From contig VCMS01000336.1 in the NCBI GenBank assembly GCA_022539475.1, positions 30,173-94,172 on the forward strand: a stretch of DNA of 64,000 nt, written 5' to 3'. Position 1 is the first letter of the stretch; each line of letters starts with the position of its first letter. Shown in pieces: positions 42,488 to 54,400 of this stretch. The notes beneath the pieces were generated by a model. It saw only the letters and a list, made by a program, of their open reading frames with translations, was not told the DNA's origin and searched no databases. The DNA comes from Gracilaria domingensis (taxonomy: Eukaryota; Rhodophyta; Florideophyceae; Gracilariales; Gracilariaceae). Position numbers and translations under genes: made by a program.

Positions 42488-43877
42488 ATGGCTTTCGTCG
42501 CACCCGTCTCCTCGGTGTTCACCACCTCATCCAAGTCCACCGTCTGCAGCGTAAGTTTCTTCCCTTCTTCATTACCTTGTGTAAAAAAGACCGTTCTTAT
42601 GCGCCTGTGCAAGCGTGACATTTCGATCCTTGATGCTGAATGCAAATTGAGTTTACTAACTTTCTTTGCTTCATGCATTGCGTTTGTAGGGTCGTTCCAG
42701 CTTCGCCCAGTTCTCCGGACTGAAGAGGGTGAACAACACTGCCCGCCTTCAAACCGCTGAGCAGGGCTCTGCCTTTGGTGGAGCCTCCGACGCCAACGAT
42801 GCGTTCTTCAATGCCGTCAATACCATGGCAGCCGCCTCTCGCACCTCTAACACTCCGTCCATGAAAGTCCGTGTTGCCATCAATGGTTTTGGTCGCATTG
42901 GTCGTAATTTCATCCGTTGCTGGGCTGGTCGCGCCGACTCGAACATGGACGTCGTTTGCATCAACGACACCTCTGGTGTGAAGACTGCCTCTCATCTCTT
43001 GAAGTACGATTCCATCCTCGGCACATTCGACTCAGACGTTGTTGCGGGAGAGGACAGCATTACCGTCAATGGAAAGACCATTAAGATTGTCTCAAACCGC
43101 AATCCGCTTGAGTTGCCCTGGAAGGAGCTTGGCATTGATATTGTCGTAGAGGCCACTGGTGTCTTTGTTGATGCCGTTGGAGCTGGCAAGCACATTCAAG
43201 CTGGTGCTAAGAAGGTTCTCATTACCGCGCCTGGTAAGGGTGAGGGTGTCGGCACCTTTGTCGTTGGCGTTAACGATAACCTTTACTCCCATGACAAGTA
43301 CGATATCGTATCAAACGCCTCATGCACTACAAACTGCATGGCTCCGTTCATGAAAGTTCTTGATGAGGAATTCGGTGTCGTTCGTGGAATGATGACCACA
43401 ACTCACTCCTACACTGGTGACCAGAGATTGTTAGATGCCGGCCATCGTGACCTTCGCCGTGCTCGCTCGGCCGCGCTCAACATTGTTCCCACTACCACTG
43501 GTGCCGCCAAGGCTGTGGCCCTTGTTGTCCCCACTCTTGCTGGAAAGCTCAACGGCATTGCCCTTCGTGTTCCAACTCCAAACGTTTCCGTTTGTGATGT
43601 CGTCATGCAAGTGAGCAAGAAGACCTTCAAGGAGGAGGTCAACGGAGCTCTCCTCAAGGCTGCTAACGGTGCAATGAAAGGAATTATCAAGTATTCTGAT
43701 GAGCCTCTTGTGTCATGTGACTACAGAGGAACTGATGAGTCTACTATCATCGACTCTTCCCTTACCATGGTCATGGGTGATGACATGGTGAAGGTTGTCG
43801 CATGGTATGATAACGAATGGGGATACTCCCAGCGTGTTGTCGATCTCGGTGAGGTCATGGCATCGCAGTGGAAGTAA
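42488..43877 (+). CDS. GapA: Plastid glyceraldehyde-3-phosphate dehydrogenase (one intron)
   Basis: Exon 1 (42488-42550) encodes [20 protein letters not shown] plus a final serine. The intron (42551-42689, 139 bp) starts GTAAGT and ends TTTGTAG. Exon 2 (42690-43877) begins [14 protein letters not shown]. The product is 416 residues. The first ~78 residues form a plastid transit peptide, and mature GAPDH begins at about [16 protein letters not shown]. The catalytic [12 protein letters not shown], the substrate-loop [20 protein letters not shown] and the C-terminal [15 protein letters not shown] are present. It is the A-type Calvin-cycle enzyme reducing 1,3-bisphosphoglycerate, normally with NADPH. 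No GapB-type regulatory extension is present. An intron at the transit-peptide boundary matches what I remember of Chondrus GapA. Strong codon bias towards GTC/GCC/CTT fits high expression. Confidence 0.95.
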
Positions 43878-44566
43878 GTGATGGAGACTTGCAGCAATAT
43901 TTTGTCCACAGGTGTGAATCACATCAACACAGAAAGCTCTGTTTTGTGTTGGATCATAGGCGGTCGCACCTGGTTGATGTGCAAAAGGTGCGTTAGTCAG
44001 AATCAGTGCTTATTGTGTACATCCATTTCGAAAGAGTAAAGTCAAGAGTCAAGGGCAGAAATTAGCTTTACACGAAAATGTAGAGGAGGCGAAGGGTTAT
44101 GGCATTTTGGCACGAGTACTTTAGTTAATGGGGACGATGTCTCTATGTTCTCCGAGGCATCCCGAGCAAGTTCCTTTCGCGAGCAAATCCCTTTTGAATA
44201 TCGCTCCATAACCCTCTTACCTTCGATTTATGCATCTACACGTATCGTTGTAGGTATGTAGTGACAAGCACTGACAAGCCGTTCGAGTATCCTAAATACC
44301 GGCCATTGATTGTTCTTACGAGGAGTAGCTCTTGTGGAATGCTGCCGAGTAACATTGCCTTCGGTATTATCATGGGTGATTGCCAACTCGGGTGTCTCCA
44401 GGCTGCCGGAGAATGATAGAAAACGAAAAGAATTCCTTCAGTCGCTGTCCTGCTACTGTACTCATATCAGGAAGCTGTATAAGGTCATCCACACAGCGCC
44501 GTTCACAAAAACTTACTGAGGAAAACATAACCCCGTTGTGCGTCAATAAGCATCATACGGTGTACT
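43878..44566. other. Convergent spacer, GapA / DDX47
   Basis: 689 bp between two stop codons. It must contain both 3' UTRs. No gene or element recognised. Confidence 0.4.
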
Positions 44567-45979
44567 TTACGACGTTATTCTGCGTCGTTTTCGTGCTCTT
44601 GGTCCCTTCAGCTTCTGAGTGTCGGCGTTTACCAGTGAAACAGCGCCCTCTCCAATACTTTCGGCCAGCTTGACTTGGTCATCATCAGCGGCATCTCGTC
44701 GCTTACCCTTCTTTGACCTCTTCCTTTCATTGAGTTCCTTAAGCTCAGAAACTGCTATTCGTTGCGCCTCAGCGACTCGTTCAAGCATCAACAATACAGT
44801 AGCCTCCTCAAGAGAATATTCATCAAGTTTCTTCCCAATTAGTTCTTCTACTTCACGATAATTATGTAAGTCGTACTGAGACACAAGGTTAAGGGCTCTG
44901 CCCGCCCGACCTGCCCGAGCAGTTCGACCTACTCTGTGAACATAGTCTTTCCCGTTGTTTGGAATATCGTAGTTGATGACTATGTCCACCCGGGGAATAT
45001 CAAGACCTCTACTGGCAACATCCGTGGCTACCAGAATGTTCCGGTCCCCTGCCTTGAACTTAGTCAGAGCAGCCAGTCGCTTTGGCTGTGCCATTCCTCC
45101 GTGAATACACACGGCTCCGATGCCCAACGCCCGCAGCATGATCGTTATTCTTTGTGCATGACGTTGAGTATCGACAAACACCATAGCCGAGTTCCCTGCA
45201 AACTCAGTCAGCAGGAAAACAAGATAGCAGTCTTTGAATTTCTCAGGAATAAAGAGATAGTTTTGTACCAGGGTATCCACCGTTTTATACTTGCTCGACA
45301 CTTCTATTCGCACAGGATTAGACAGTGAGGCGCGTTGAAGTTTCTTCACTTTGGAAGTCATAGTCGCAGAGAAAAGATATGTGCGCCGTTCTCGAGGCAT
45401 GCAACTCACAACCTTCTCAAGCTCTTTCTCAAAATCCATGGTCAGAATTCTGTCCGCTTCGTCCAACACTAAGAATTTGGCGGCACGAAGGGCAAAACCT
45501 TTAGTGTTCTCGAGGTGATCCACTAGTCGACCGGGTGTCGCAACTATAATATGTGGACGCTTCGCAAGAGCTACTGCTTGGGCCATTTGATCCACACCAC
45601 CAGCAATCGCTATACATCTTGCACCAATTCCAGACCCCAAAGCCTCAAACTGCTCATGAATTTGAAAAGCCAGTTCTCTTGTCGGAGATAGAACCAGAGC
45701 GTAAGGTGACGGTGGCTTTCCTTTTTCGGCCAGGAGTGCTTGAAGAATTGGTATTGCGAATGCAGCAGTTTTGCCCGAGCCTGTCTGTGCGAGACCAATG
45801 ATGTCCTTTCCCTCCAGGGCATGAGGAATCGATTCCGCCTGAACAGGGGTTGGCCGCACGTATCCAAGCTTCTCACATGCATCAACGAGTTCGGGACAAA
45901 CACCTAACTCTTTAAAGCTTTTCTGGACTTCATCTTCATCGCTTCTCGCATCCTTCGCCTCTGTAGGACTGGGGCTCAT
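44567..45979 (-). CDS. DDX47: DEAD-box RNA helicase, DDX47/Rrp3 type
   Basis: 470 residues from ATG 45979. All helicase motifs are present: the Q motif (F-K-E-L-G ... [11 protein letters not shown]), AQTGSGKT (I), PTRELAFQ (Ia), TPGRLVDHL (Ib), VLDEADRIL (II, DEAD), FSATM (III), MVFVDTQ (IV), [15 protein letters not shown] (V) and [10 protein letters not shown] (VI). The pattern [21 protein letters not shown], the [16 protein letters not shown] segment and the basic C-terminus ([10 protein letters not shown]) point to the DDX47/Rrp3 subgroup. These act in the nucleolus on 35S pre-rRNA for 18S maturation. Length is normal (yeast Rrp3 ~500). Single exon, convergent with GapA. Confidence 0.9.
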   Translation of the reverse strand: MSPSPTEAKDARSDEDEVQKSFKELGVCPELVDACEKLGYVRPTPVQAESIPHALEGKDIIGLAQTGSGKTAAFAIPILQALLAEKGKPPSPYALVLSPTRELAFQIHEQFEALGSGIGARCIAIAGGVDQMAQAVALAKRPHIIVATPGRLVDHLENTKGFALRAAKFLVLDEADRILTMDFEKELEKVVSCMPRERRTYLFSATMTSKVKKLQRASLSNPVRIEVSSKYKTVDTLVQNYLFIPEKFKDCYLVFLLTEFAGNSAMVFVDTQRHAQRITIMLRALGIGAVCIHGGMAQPKRLAALTKFKAGDRNILVATDVASRGLDIPRVDIVINYDIPNNGKDYVHRVGRTARAGRAGRALNLVSQYDLHNYREVEELIGKKLDEYSLEEATVLLMLERVAEAQRIAVSELKELNERKRSKKGKRRDAADDDQVKLAESIGEGAVSLVNADTQKLKGPRARKRRRITS

Positions 45980-46597
45980 AATGTCCGTGTGTTATGAAAA
46001 GCGCTGCAAAGCACAAAGCATACTTCTTGCCAAGTAGGAACCTGCGCACCTTGAAGAAATAGATAGCGTACAGAGGTAAAACTATTTAGATGAACGCTTT
46101 TGGATGTCCTAAAGTAGAGTTTTGACCCGGGTTTTGACACCTACGGAAAACCAGGAATTCTCATCGTCGTCGAGTCAGGGCCTGTCTTAACAAGCGTTGA
46201 CGACGCGTTGTCGTTAACGTTGATATCTTGAGTTTTTCAAGAAAGCCTGGCTGTAAATTGAACCACCTACTGCCCCGTTCCACTGAAAGGACCAATACCC
46301 TTCTCATTCTATTATGCACCTCTGTGCCTCGCCAAACCTCTGTGCCTCGTCAAAGTGCGTCACTGTCGGCCGTAGCGCGTACTTATCGGTACGCTATATT
46401 CTGCGGTAAGCAGATTGCTCTTCGTCGACGGCGTAGATCATGTACATTCCCGCTCTCCTTTTCCATGATCTCACCCAGCTCTTTTGCTGTGCTCTCCCAT
46501 TAATCGAGAGGTACTCTTTTGAATCGTTGTCTGGTGATATAAGCGTTTCTCGCAATGATCATCGCTCTTGTGTCGAGTCGAACACGGCTCAACCACC
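45980..46597. other. Spacer between DDX47 and the Harbinger transposase
   Basis: The DDX47 promoter should lie in its left part. The right part probably belongs to the transposon's 5' end. A small inverted repeat CGTTGACGAC...GTCGTTAACG sits near 46193-46222. I could not pair it with anything beyond the transposase gene. Confidence 0.35.
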
Positions 46598-47875
46598 ATG
46601 GTTGCGTTCGTTGGATCGCACACAGCGAAGCGAAAATCTGTCCTCATGAGCAGCGCATTTGTTATTGAAGCGTTTACCCACTGTCTCAATGGCGTCCAAA
46701 TCTTACTCAATAAGCACAGGGTCAAAAAACGACAACCGACTATAATCAAACGATTATTAACCTACGAAACTCTCTCCGCCAATCTAAACTCTCGAGCGTT
46801 CAGAAACGTGTTTCGTATGACGCGGGATAACTTTGACGAACTTTTCGACAGAGTAGGTCATCGTCTTGTGAGAAACGTTGAACTGGGAGACAGATCGAAA
46901 CGCCTCACAATTACTCCGAAGACGCGCTTAGCTATCACTTTGCGTATGCTGGCGGGTTCCAGTTATGCTGACATAATGCTTTCTTTTCACGTAGGGCGCT
47001 CAACTGCCTACCATGTCTTTCATGACACTCGAATGGCGTTGATGAACGAATTGAAACTACCAGGTCTTCCTCATTCTGTTGAAGGGCTAGAAGAGCTTTC
47101 GTTGGGCTTCAAGCACTCTCGAAAACGTTTGAGCCCTCTAACTGGTTGTGTTGGGGCAATCGATGGAATTGCTGTCCAAATGAAGAAACCTTCGTGTCCA
47201 AATGCTGCTGCATTTTATTGTCGTAAGAATTGCTACTCGCTTCCCGTTCAGGCTCTTGTGGATTCACGATACCGATTCATGGATGTCTCCATACGATGCG
47301 TGGGTTCTACGCATGACCAACTGGCCCATGTTGTTTCTAAGCTTGGGCGCTTTTTGGCTGAAAATAATCTTCAGGTGGAATACTGGATTGTTGGGGACGA
47401 AGCTTATGTCTGTACTAACAGCCTGATTTGTCCTATACCTATTTCGCAGATAAGAACGTGCTGGGAGGACGGGTTTAACTTTTATCTGTCTTCATTAAGA
47501 ATTCATGTGGAACAGGCTTTCGGTATGCTGGTTGCCAGATGGCGGATTCTGAACTTTCTGGAGTTTTCTGTTAGTGTGAACTGTGAAATTGTCTCGGTAT
47601 GCATGAAGCTTCATAACTTCTGCATCGAGAACAGATTATCTGGCTGCAAGGAAATTACTGAGGAAGAGGTTTGTGAACGCGTTCAAGATGTTCTTGCCTG
47701 GTATCAATGTTGTAAGGAGAGGCACGCGGACTGGGTATGTGTTGAGGAAGAAGAGGTTGAGGCAGATGGAGTTTTTGTTCTGTCCAAGAGGGACGCTTTA
47801 GTGGAAGTTATTGCGCAGAAGGGGCTAAAGCGTCCCATGCCTCGTGGTGCGCCATGTAACTTAAGTATTCTTTGA
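46598..47875 (+). mobile_element. PIF/Harbinger transposase, intact frame (HARBI1-like, DDE_4)
   Basis: 425 residues from ATG 46598, which sits in ACCACCATGG. The first ~60 residues are basic. A helix-turn-helix-like segment (LAITLRMLAGSSYADIMLSF then HVGRSTAYHV) precedes the DDE core: GAIDG (D189), GSTHD (D240), VGDEAY (D267) and VEQAFGMLVARW (E305). This is the nuclease fold of PIF/Harbinger transposases and of the domesticated HARBI1. No stop or frameshift interrupts it, so it is either recently active or under selection. Harbinger elements usually also encode a Myb/SANT-like partner. None is seen within 2 kb. I could not find terminal inverted repeats with TTA/TAA duplications, which leaves open a domesticated host gene. 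Confidence 0.85.
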
Positions 47876-48262
47876 ATCTCCGGGCGTTGCTACCAATCAC
47901 ATGGTGGTCTCTAAGACTTTAAATAAGAATGGCACATTCCAACAGTGCTCATGAGCCTCTCAGAAGAGGAGACCGAGTTATGGAAATCGTGTCTTGGTTG
48001 GTTTTCCGGCGCTTACATTTCATTCTTCGTTATGAGCAGCGCCGGTTTCACTTCGCACCTCGGTTTAACTGCGCTTTTTACTTGGCTCTTGTGTGGCATT
48101 CTGTTTTTGAAGACGCGCTCGCGTCTTTGCGTGCAGCTTCGTTGTGTTTTTCCTTGCGGTCAAGGTCGTTCTGAGTTGATCACATACACCCGTCCACCGG
48201 GGCGAATTCTGGGACTCAACATTTATCCACTCAGGTGGTCCAAGCTTTAGACTCACACTCCT
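47876..48262. other. Spacer with a PSME4-derived scrap
   Basis: Bases 47927-47945 are identical to 51426-51444 inside the PSME4 pseudogene. The next ~32 bases resemble 51887-51918 (GCTCATGAGC then TCAGAA-AGGAGACCGA). The rest is unassigned. Confidence 0.5.
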
Positions 48263-49338
48263 GTGAGCTCAGGTGAGATCAATGATCTAGCATTCCATTA
48301 TTTGCAGCAGTCTGGTACGTTCAACAAACTGTTCCCTTTACGTTCAGGGTCCGCATCGAACGTGTACCTCTGCACCGCACAACAGCTCTGTGTACTTTTG
48401 TGCATTTGTACTCAACTTGTTCTCGCGGTGCACCACTGTTCCACGCTAACTCTACGTGTGTGTGTGTTCCTTTCTTATTTTCGTTCGTTTCTTCTACTTG
48501 ATCCTATCTTTATAGGATACTTTCGGAGCGCTTTTGGCTTTCGGCTACGAGAGCCAAGTGAGCAGGACCAAAATCGATGGCTCTCAAATACCTCCAGGTG
48601 CTCTGATTTCCTTCATCCAACGCAGCGTACACTTTGTCGCAATCGAAGATAGTCTCATGGACGAAAGTAAAGAAGGCACTCACGCCATGGACCGCGTCAG
48701 TTCTTTGCTTGACGTCCATCGTTTCCTATGCAATCAGGACTTTCAAGCCACGTCAGCAGGTCAATGTAATCAATGGAACCAGTGACAACGCCGTGATGAT
48801 GGACCTAGACGACAAGAAACCCACGACAAACATTGACAAAGCAAAGGAATGTACCAATCGAACACGGATGTCCCACACTCAGAAGTTCTCAGCTTCAAAG
48901 GATATACATCAGAGGCGTGTGTCCGAGCATGGAACCCGCTTACGTCCGTTCTGGCAGCATTTGCGAGAGACTCTACAGCTCGAATCTGGCCTACTTCTAC
49001 CACTTTTCCAGCCCCCTCTTCAGCGTCAGCGTCAGTATCAGCGGCAGCAGCTGCACAGTCTTTGGTACTGCCTCATGCAGCCGAACTAACACGATCTAGC
49101 ACCTTGAGCAAACATGTATCAAACGATGTCACCTCTTTAGATTGGATTCCAACTGGAACAATGCTTGCAACCGGTACATATGATGGGATTTCAAAAGTGT
49201 GCAGTGAGACTGGAGAATTAAGCAAAGCCTTCTGAGACATAGTGGACCACTGCTTTCGTTAAAGTGGAACAAGTCAGGTAATTATATTCTAATTGAGTCG
49301 GTTGATGGAACTGTTACGGTATGGAATAGACTCGGAGT
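48263..49338 (+). pseudogene. TBL1: TBL1/TBL1XR1-like LisH-WD40 gene, truncated pseudogene
   Basis: Exon-like start at 48263 encodes SSGEINDLAFHYLQQSG, the LisH motif. A GT...TATAG intron-like gap (about 48316-48508) follows, then YFRSAF and FGYESQVSRTKIDGSQIPPG and ALISFIQR, matching the TBL1 N-terminal dimerisation region. WD40 segments follow in mixed frames: VPHSEVLSFKGYTSEACVRA, LAAFARDSTARIW, NDVTSLDWIPTGTMLATGTY, HSGPLLSLKWNKSGNYIL. Functional TBL1 is a subunit of SMRT/N-CoR-type corepressor complexes in the nucleus. Here the expected start codon is GTG, at least two frameshifts occur (near 48530 and 49232), and the gene ends after its second clear WD unit, running straight into PSME4-derived sequence at about 49338. 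Confidence 0.8.
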
Positions 49339-52300
49339 GCCTTTGAACGCGATCTTGCCGCTTTGGAAAACCGCATTGGTCGTTACCTTGACTTCAAGCA
49401 TGCCTTTGAACCACATGAATTTCCGTTCTTCATCAACATCATGATCAGGGGCGCTCTGTCGCCTTCAATCGATATGGGGCTACGTTCCAAGATGGCGCGC
49501 TGTGCTTCACGTGTTTTAACCAAGAGACTCTGTGTGATTCCCGACGGCATCCCGTGCCGTGCAATCTTGAAGCGCATCATTGAAGTGCATAATGAATGTA
49601 TTGACGGCAGTCCGTATATCGGCAGGGATTTCAGAGATTCACATTGCCGAAATCTCGCTTTTCTGCTCACGAAGAGCAGGAACTTCCTGACTCCTGATGA
49701 CAGCGCAGAAAACATATGGAATGAGTTTGCGCACAGGTTACATTCTACTGATATTGATGTCAAATTCAGAGCGCTTCTCCTTCTTTCTCACGTTCTGCCC
49801 TCCCGAGCCGACTCGTGGTCTGGCTGGGTACCAGAAATTATGAAGATATGGGAGACCATATCTTGTCCCAGTGATTGGAACACCATCTGGATGAGCATGT
49901 TTTCGAGATTGGCTCGGCACCAGCCATGTGTGCATGACTGGACGCCGTATCTTTCGCTGGATAACACAGTCGCATGAAGTCTGCCTTTCTGTTGGCTTTG
50001 GGTTCGTACGCCTCTCACGGTCAGATTGACCGACACTGTCCAACGCACTTGCATTTCTTGATAGATGGAAAGAATATATCAATGTTTGCGATCTTTGCTG
50101 TATATTCATTATCTCCGAAGTATTCTGAGGCCTTGGAATACTCGGAACGATTCTTCACCCTCATTGCCAATTACTTCCATCAGAGTAATAGTGGTTCTTG
50201 GTCTTTCTGTACCGGCACATTTCTGTCGTATGTCCTGTCCCATCTTTCATCCGGTGTGAATGAAGAGCAGAAAGCTACAAAGGCAAGAGTACTCACGAGA
50301 GTTTTGAATGGCCGTGCTACAAAGAGAGTAGCTCCAAGTGAACATCGTCTCACTCCAGATATTATTAACAAGCTCGTTCACATTTTACGCCCGCTTATTC
50401 ATCACGGATTACATTCCAAGGTCATGAACTTATCCATGCATTCGGCAACTGCAGCAAAAGAGCTAGCATTACTACAGCCTGGGAAGGTTGTCGAACCCCT
50501 GCTTATTGAAGCTGCCGAAGGTCTTTGTTCCGTCTCTTCCCGTCACCGTACTTTCGCTGCCCTTAAGCGTCTTGCGTCTTTGACCCTTTTATTTGTAGAT
50601 GGAGACATATTTCTGAATGGGATGGACTACCTAACCCAAGCGCTTGAGCTAACACTGCCGGGAATCGATCCCAACGATCTGGGAAAGACCGAGTATACTC
50701 TAAAGTTTATCGCGGGTGCCGCTGCTAGGCTGCAAAGCATTTTCGAGGAAGATCACAGTAGTGGCTTTGAGGACTTCCTAGAGGACTACGTGCCACAGAT
50801 TTTGGATCGCACATTCTCAAAACTTGAATCTCTTGAAGCACCTCCGAAGAAGAATAGAAATGGGGTGTACAGTTCAGGCGATTCCCATCTTTCTTTCTTC
50901 ATGTTTTCTGTGGCTATAGAGAACCTGTTCGGAGCTCTTCCTGGAACGATTGCTGAGTCAGCAACACACCGAATTGCCCAGAAACTAACTGGGTCTGCTT
51001 TCAAAAATGGTATGAAGTACTATGGGGTCCTGGTCAGAGCTGCAGCAGCTGCAACCACAGTCTCAAGAGGTGGGTCTTCAGTGTCCATTTTCGTTCCGTC
51101 TTTGATCCGGAGCATACTTGACGATGGTGCTGCTGTCGAAACTACCAAGAAGTGTTTGGCTACTGTAAGTGGAACGGAAATGGTTTGGAGAATTCGTATG
51201 CTCGCACAAGCATGCCGTGCCGTAGGGTGTGGGATAGGTGACCATCTTGATGAGATAGCCCTAATTATTCGTCTAGCAATGGACAAATCGTCTCACCTGA
51301 CCTACAAGGACGGGGGTCGACTGCTTCGAGGTGTTCATGAAGGACTAACATCCCTTCAAATAAAATTTGGTCCAGGAACAGTATCAGAGCATTAGCCAAA
51401 AGAAGACGAAGGAATCTACTACTTTGAATGGCACATTCCAACAGAAGAAGAATGGAGACAAGGTGAACATTTGGTTGAACTGTTCATGAACAAGGCAGAG
51501 GAGCTTTGCAACTACTCTCCCGAAGATAAAGGACTGAAGTCGCTCACAACAGATCACGATGTTTTGTTCAGAGTGCTGCGCCTGCTGCATGCGCTCCAGA
51601 AAGGTGGTCGATGCTTCCTTGCAGGTGCTATGCCAGATCATTTCAAGGCTCTCGACAAACACGTAGCAGGAAGTACTACAGTAACCGGGTCCGATGCTCG
51701 TTTGGCTTTGAAGAAGCCAATTCAAGTCGGTTTTGGAGGTGAAAGAGTGGAAAGCAATGGATACAAGTTCGTGACGAGTATGTGGAAGAGACTATATTCT
51801 TTGGTATCGCTTAATATGAAGAAAGTGTTGCTGTGCCGGCCCGATGACGGCGCTCTATTGTAGCGCTGTCTTGAACCGATTGAACTTGCTCATGAGCGGT
51901 TCAGAAAAGGAGACCGAAGTCGGCAAACTATGTACGCGTCTCGAAGCTACAAGTCTTCGTACAAGTCTGTCATTTCAGCGAAGCGACCTTTCGGATGTGA
52001 AGGAAGAGTTGGAAGAGCAATGTCTCGTTTTATTATTAAGCTTAGAATTGAAGCTCATCATGAAATGCGGTTGAGTATTGGGGCCAGAGGTGGAGCCGGC
52101 GCTTTGGGGACAGTCGAAACTATGGTAAGTCTACTCTCGGAAATGGCTCTTAACGACTTCCCTCGTTTTCGTTCTGAAGCGAGTGGAGTTCTCACCAGAG
52201 CACTGAGAATCGTTCGTCCACACATTCGAAAGAGGGAAGTTCTCTCCGTCATCGATCGCCTTCGAAGCGCAGCTTTTGGGTCGTACAATAAGGAAAGTCT

Positions 52301-54400
52301 GAAGACCAAGAAATCATCTGAAGACACAGATACTCTTATCAAGACTGAAGATGATATGGGAGATTCAGGCGCCTCAAACAAAACGAACCCCTTATGGAAA
52401 GACGGCGAAATCTCTTATGAGCAGATCATTGGCTCATCATCTATCCTACGTAGCTCTGCACTTGCTCCTATGATAATGCGTGACTGGTCTCTGTTTTCCC
52501 TCATGATCAAGACCATATTGTTTGCATTGTCGAAGGCGGAACGTGCAGACGGTGCGGGTGCCTAGACAGTCCTATTCGCTAATCTTTCCGATCTCGTCAG
52601 ACCACTACGACTTCGTCAATTGCGACAGATTGGTGAAGACCTCGAAACTATTCCACGCCATGTCTTAAATGCGTCTGAACAGCTAGATCAGCAAAACAGA
52701 CAGAAGCACTATGTTGATCTGAGTGAGCACTTGTTGAGCCTATTGACCTCTCTAGGTTTGAACGTTCCCGAGTTGAATGGGGTCACGAAGACGAAAGGTA
52801 ATGGAACGCACTGGAAGACCGAGATATTGATCACAACGGTGTTGTACTTTTTGCTTCGGGACGATCGGCCTCCCTCGGCAGCTGTTGCAGACTTCTTCAC
52901 TCGCAGTATAGTTTCAGACATCATGGCCTTGCGTCATGTTTCTTCACGAGCAGTTTTTCTCATGCTTGCCCTTAGTGAGAAGATGGCGAAAAGAGATGGC
53001 AAGAACGATAGACGATCTTCCCTTGGATTAATAGATTGGTCTTCGTCGGGAGATAGTGCACTTATGACCGTCTCATCTCTTATAGGTTCAAAAGAGTATG
53101 TTCGGAAGCTGATTCATACTCTTGCTCTACACCATGATGACGCTTCGGACGGCGGCCTACGCCGTATCGACCTTGCGGTGATGGGTGGACTTGGTTTGAC
53201 GTTTCTTTCTCGTACAAATGACGGTGAGTGCTGCTGGATTGTGTACGGAGGACGCCAGTGGCCTACTTCATGGCATCCTAGATCAAAAGATACACTCAAT
53301 CTTGTTAGTGTGCGATACTACGAGGCGTTTGCAAGGATTTGGGGGAAAAGTTGCTATGAAGCTGCGCATCCAACGTTAACGGAGCTCGTAGAGACGATCA
53401 AGCTGAAACGCGAGTGTATCATTGAAGGAGTCAAGGACGAAGATGTCAAGGTTGTTGCCGGAGAAGTGCTGGCTGGCTGATGTCGAGGCTTAAATCATCT
53501 TGAATGCAAGGATAAATGTATGCAAGCCAGTGTGGAACAACTCGCTGTCAGCTTTCTGAACGAGATTTCTGATCCTACAGGAAAGATCAATTGCAGTACA
53601 ATCATTCGATTGATAAGTACTTCCGGAGAAGAAACAGTTGGATACAAGGTTCGCACGGGATTGCAGAACTGGCTGTTTGAGAGCAAGCCACTCATTGTTG
53701 GAATGGAAGAGGGCCCAGTTGCCCAGCAGCAAGCCAGAAGATTGCGCTATCTTCACTCATGCGTTTGAGATATAACAGATCCAGAGGATCCGCGTATGGT
53801 GCGATTCACGAAAGAACTCACCAAACCACTTATAGCAGAAGTCGGGTTCGATCATAAGTTGAAGACTGTGCGTGAAGAAGTTGCGCGTTGCCTTGCCCTA
53901 GTTGCCATTGATATGCCTGCAGACTACAGATCCAAATTTGACGAGAACTTGGAAGAGCTCTTGAGCAGTCTAAGTATTATGGAAGGTGGCAATGGGGAAG
54001 AAGCAGATATTGATGCTGAAGTTGACGAAGACGTTAAAATGACGGATACAGAAGCTGAGAAAGCCCACGCAGCCGAACAGGTTAAGAGGAGTCGCTCGAG
54101 ACAAAGAGAGACGCTGTGTAGATTTGTGTCCACTTCACAATGGAATGGTCGGGTACAGGGCTTTGAAAGTTGTGTTTCAAAGCTGATTCCATCTTTATTC
54201 TCATGTTAAAACGATTCAAATCAAGAGCGTGTGTCTCATGCCCGTATGACCCTGTCATTTACTTCGCAAGTTACCTCCTTCGGAGAAGGTCTTGGATCAA
54301 GTCGTATCTCAAATGGAGGTGACTGCCAAGGACAACCGGTGGAAGGTACGTTCAGGATTCCTGGATGTTTGCAAGTGTTTAATTCACCAATTTGTTCATG
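49339..54400 (+). pseudogene. PSME4: Proteasome activator PA200/BLM10, decayed and 5'-truncated
   Basis: About 1,680 codons of HEAT-repeat sequence mostly in one frame. Diagnostic pieces are HRLHSTDIDVKFRALLLLSH then VLPSRADSW, LALGSYASHGQ, LTLPGIDPNDLGKTEYTLKF (the BLM10 middle-domain hallmark), PSEDLE-like loops and a C-terminal DNRWKVRSGFLDVCKCL. PA200 caps the 20S proteasome and stimulates degradation of acetylated histones and peptides. The first part of the gene is missing. There is a frame change near 49975, and in-frame stops at 51393 (TAG), 51861 (TAG), 52563 (TAG), 53478 (TGA), 53766 (TGA) and 54207 (TAA). Protein similarity resumes unbroken after each stop, so decay is recent. A GT donor-like site follows FVHG at about 54392. 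Confidence 0.82.

Noticed and set aside
47945-48250. Possible membrane protein (SAGFTSHLGLTALFTWLLCG)
   Set aside because: Short, overlaps a PSME4-derived scrap, and lacks any recognisable family or partner.
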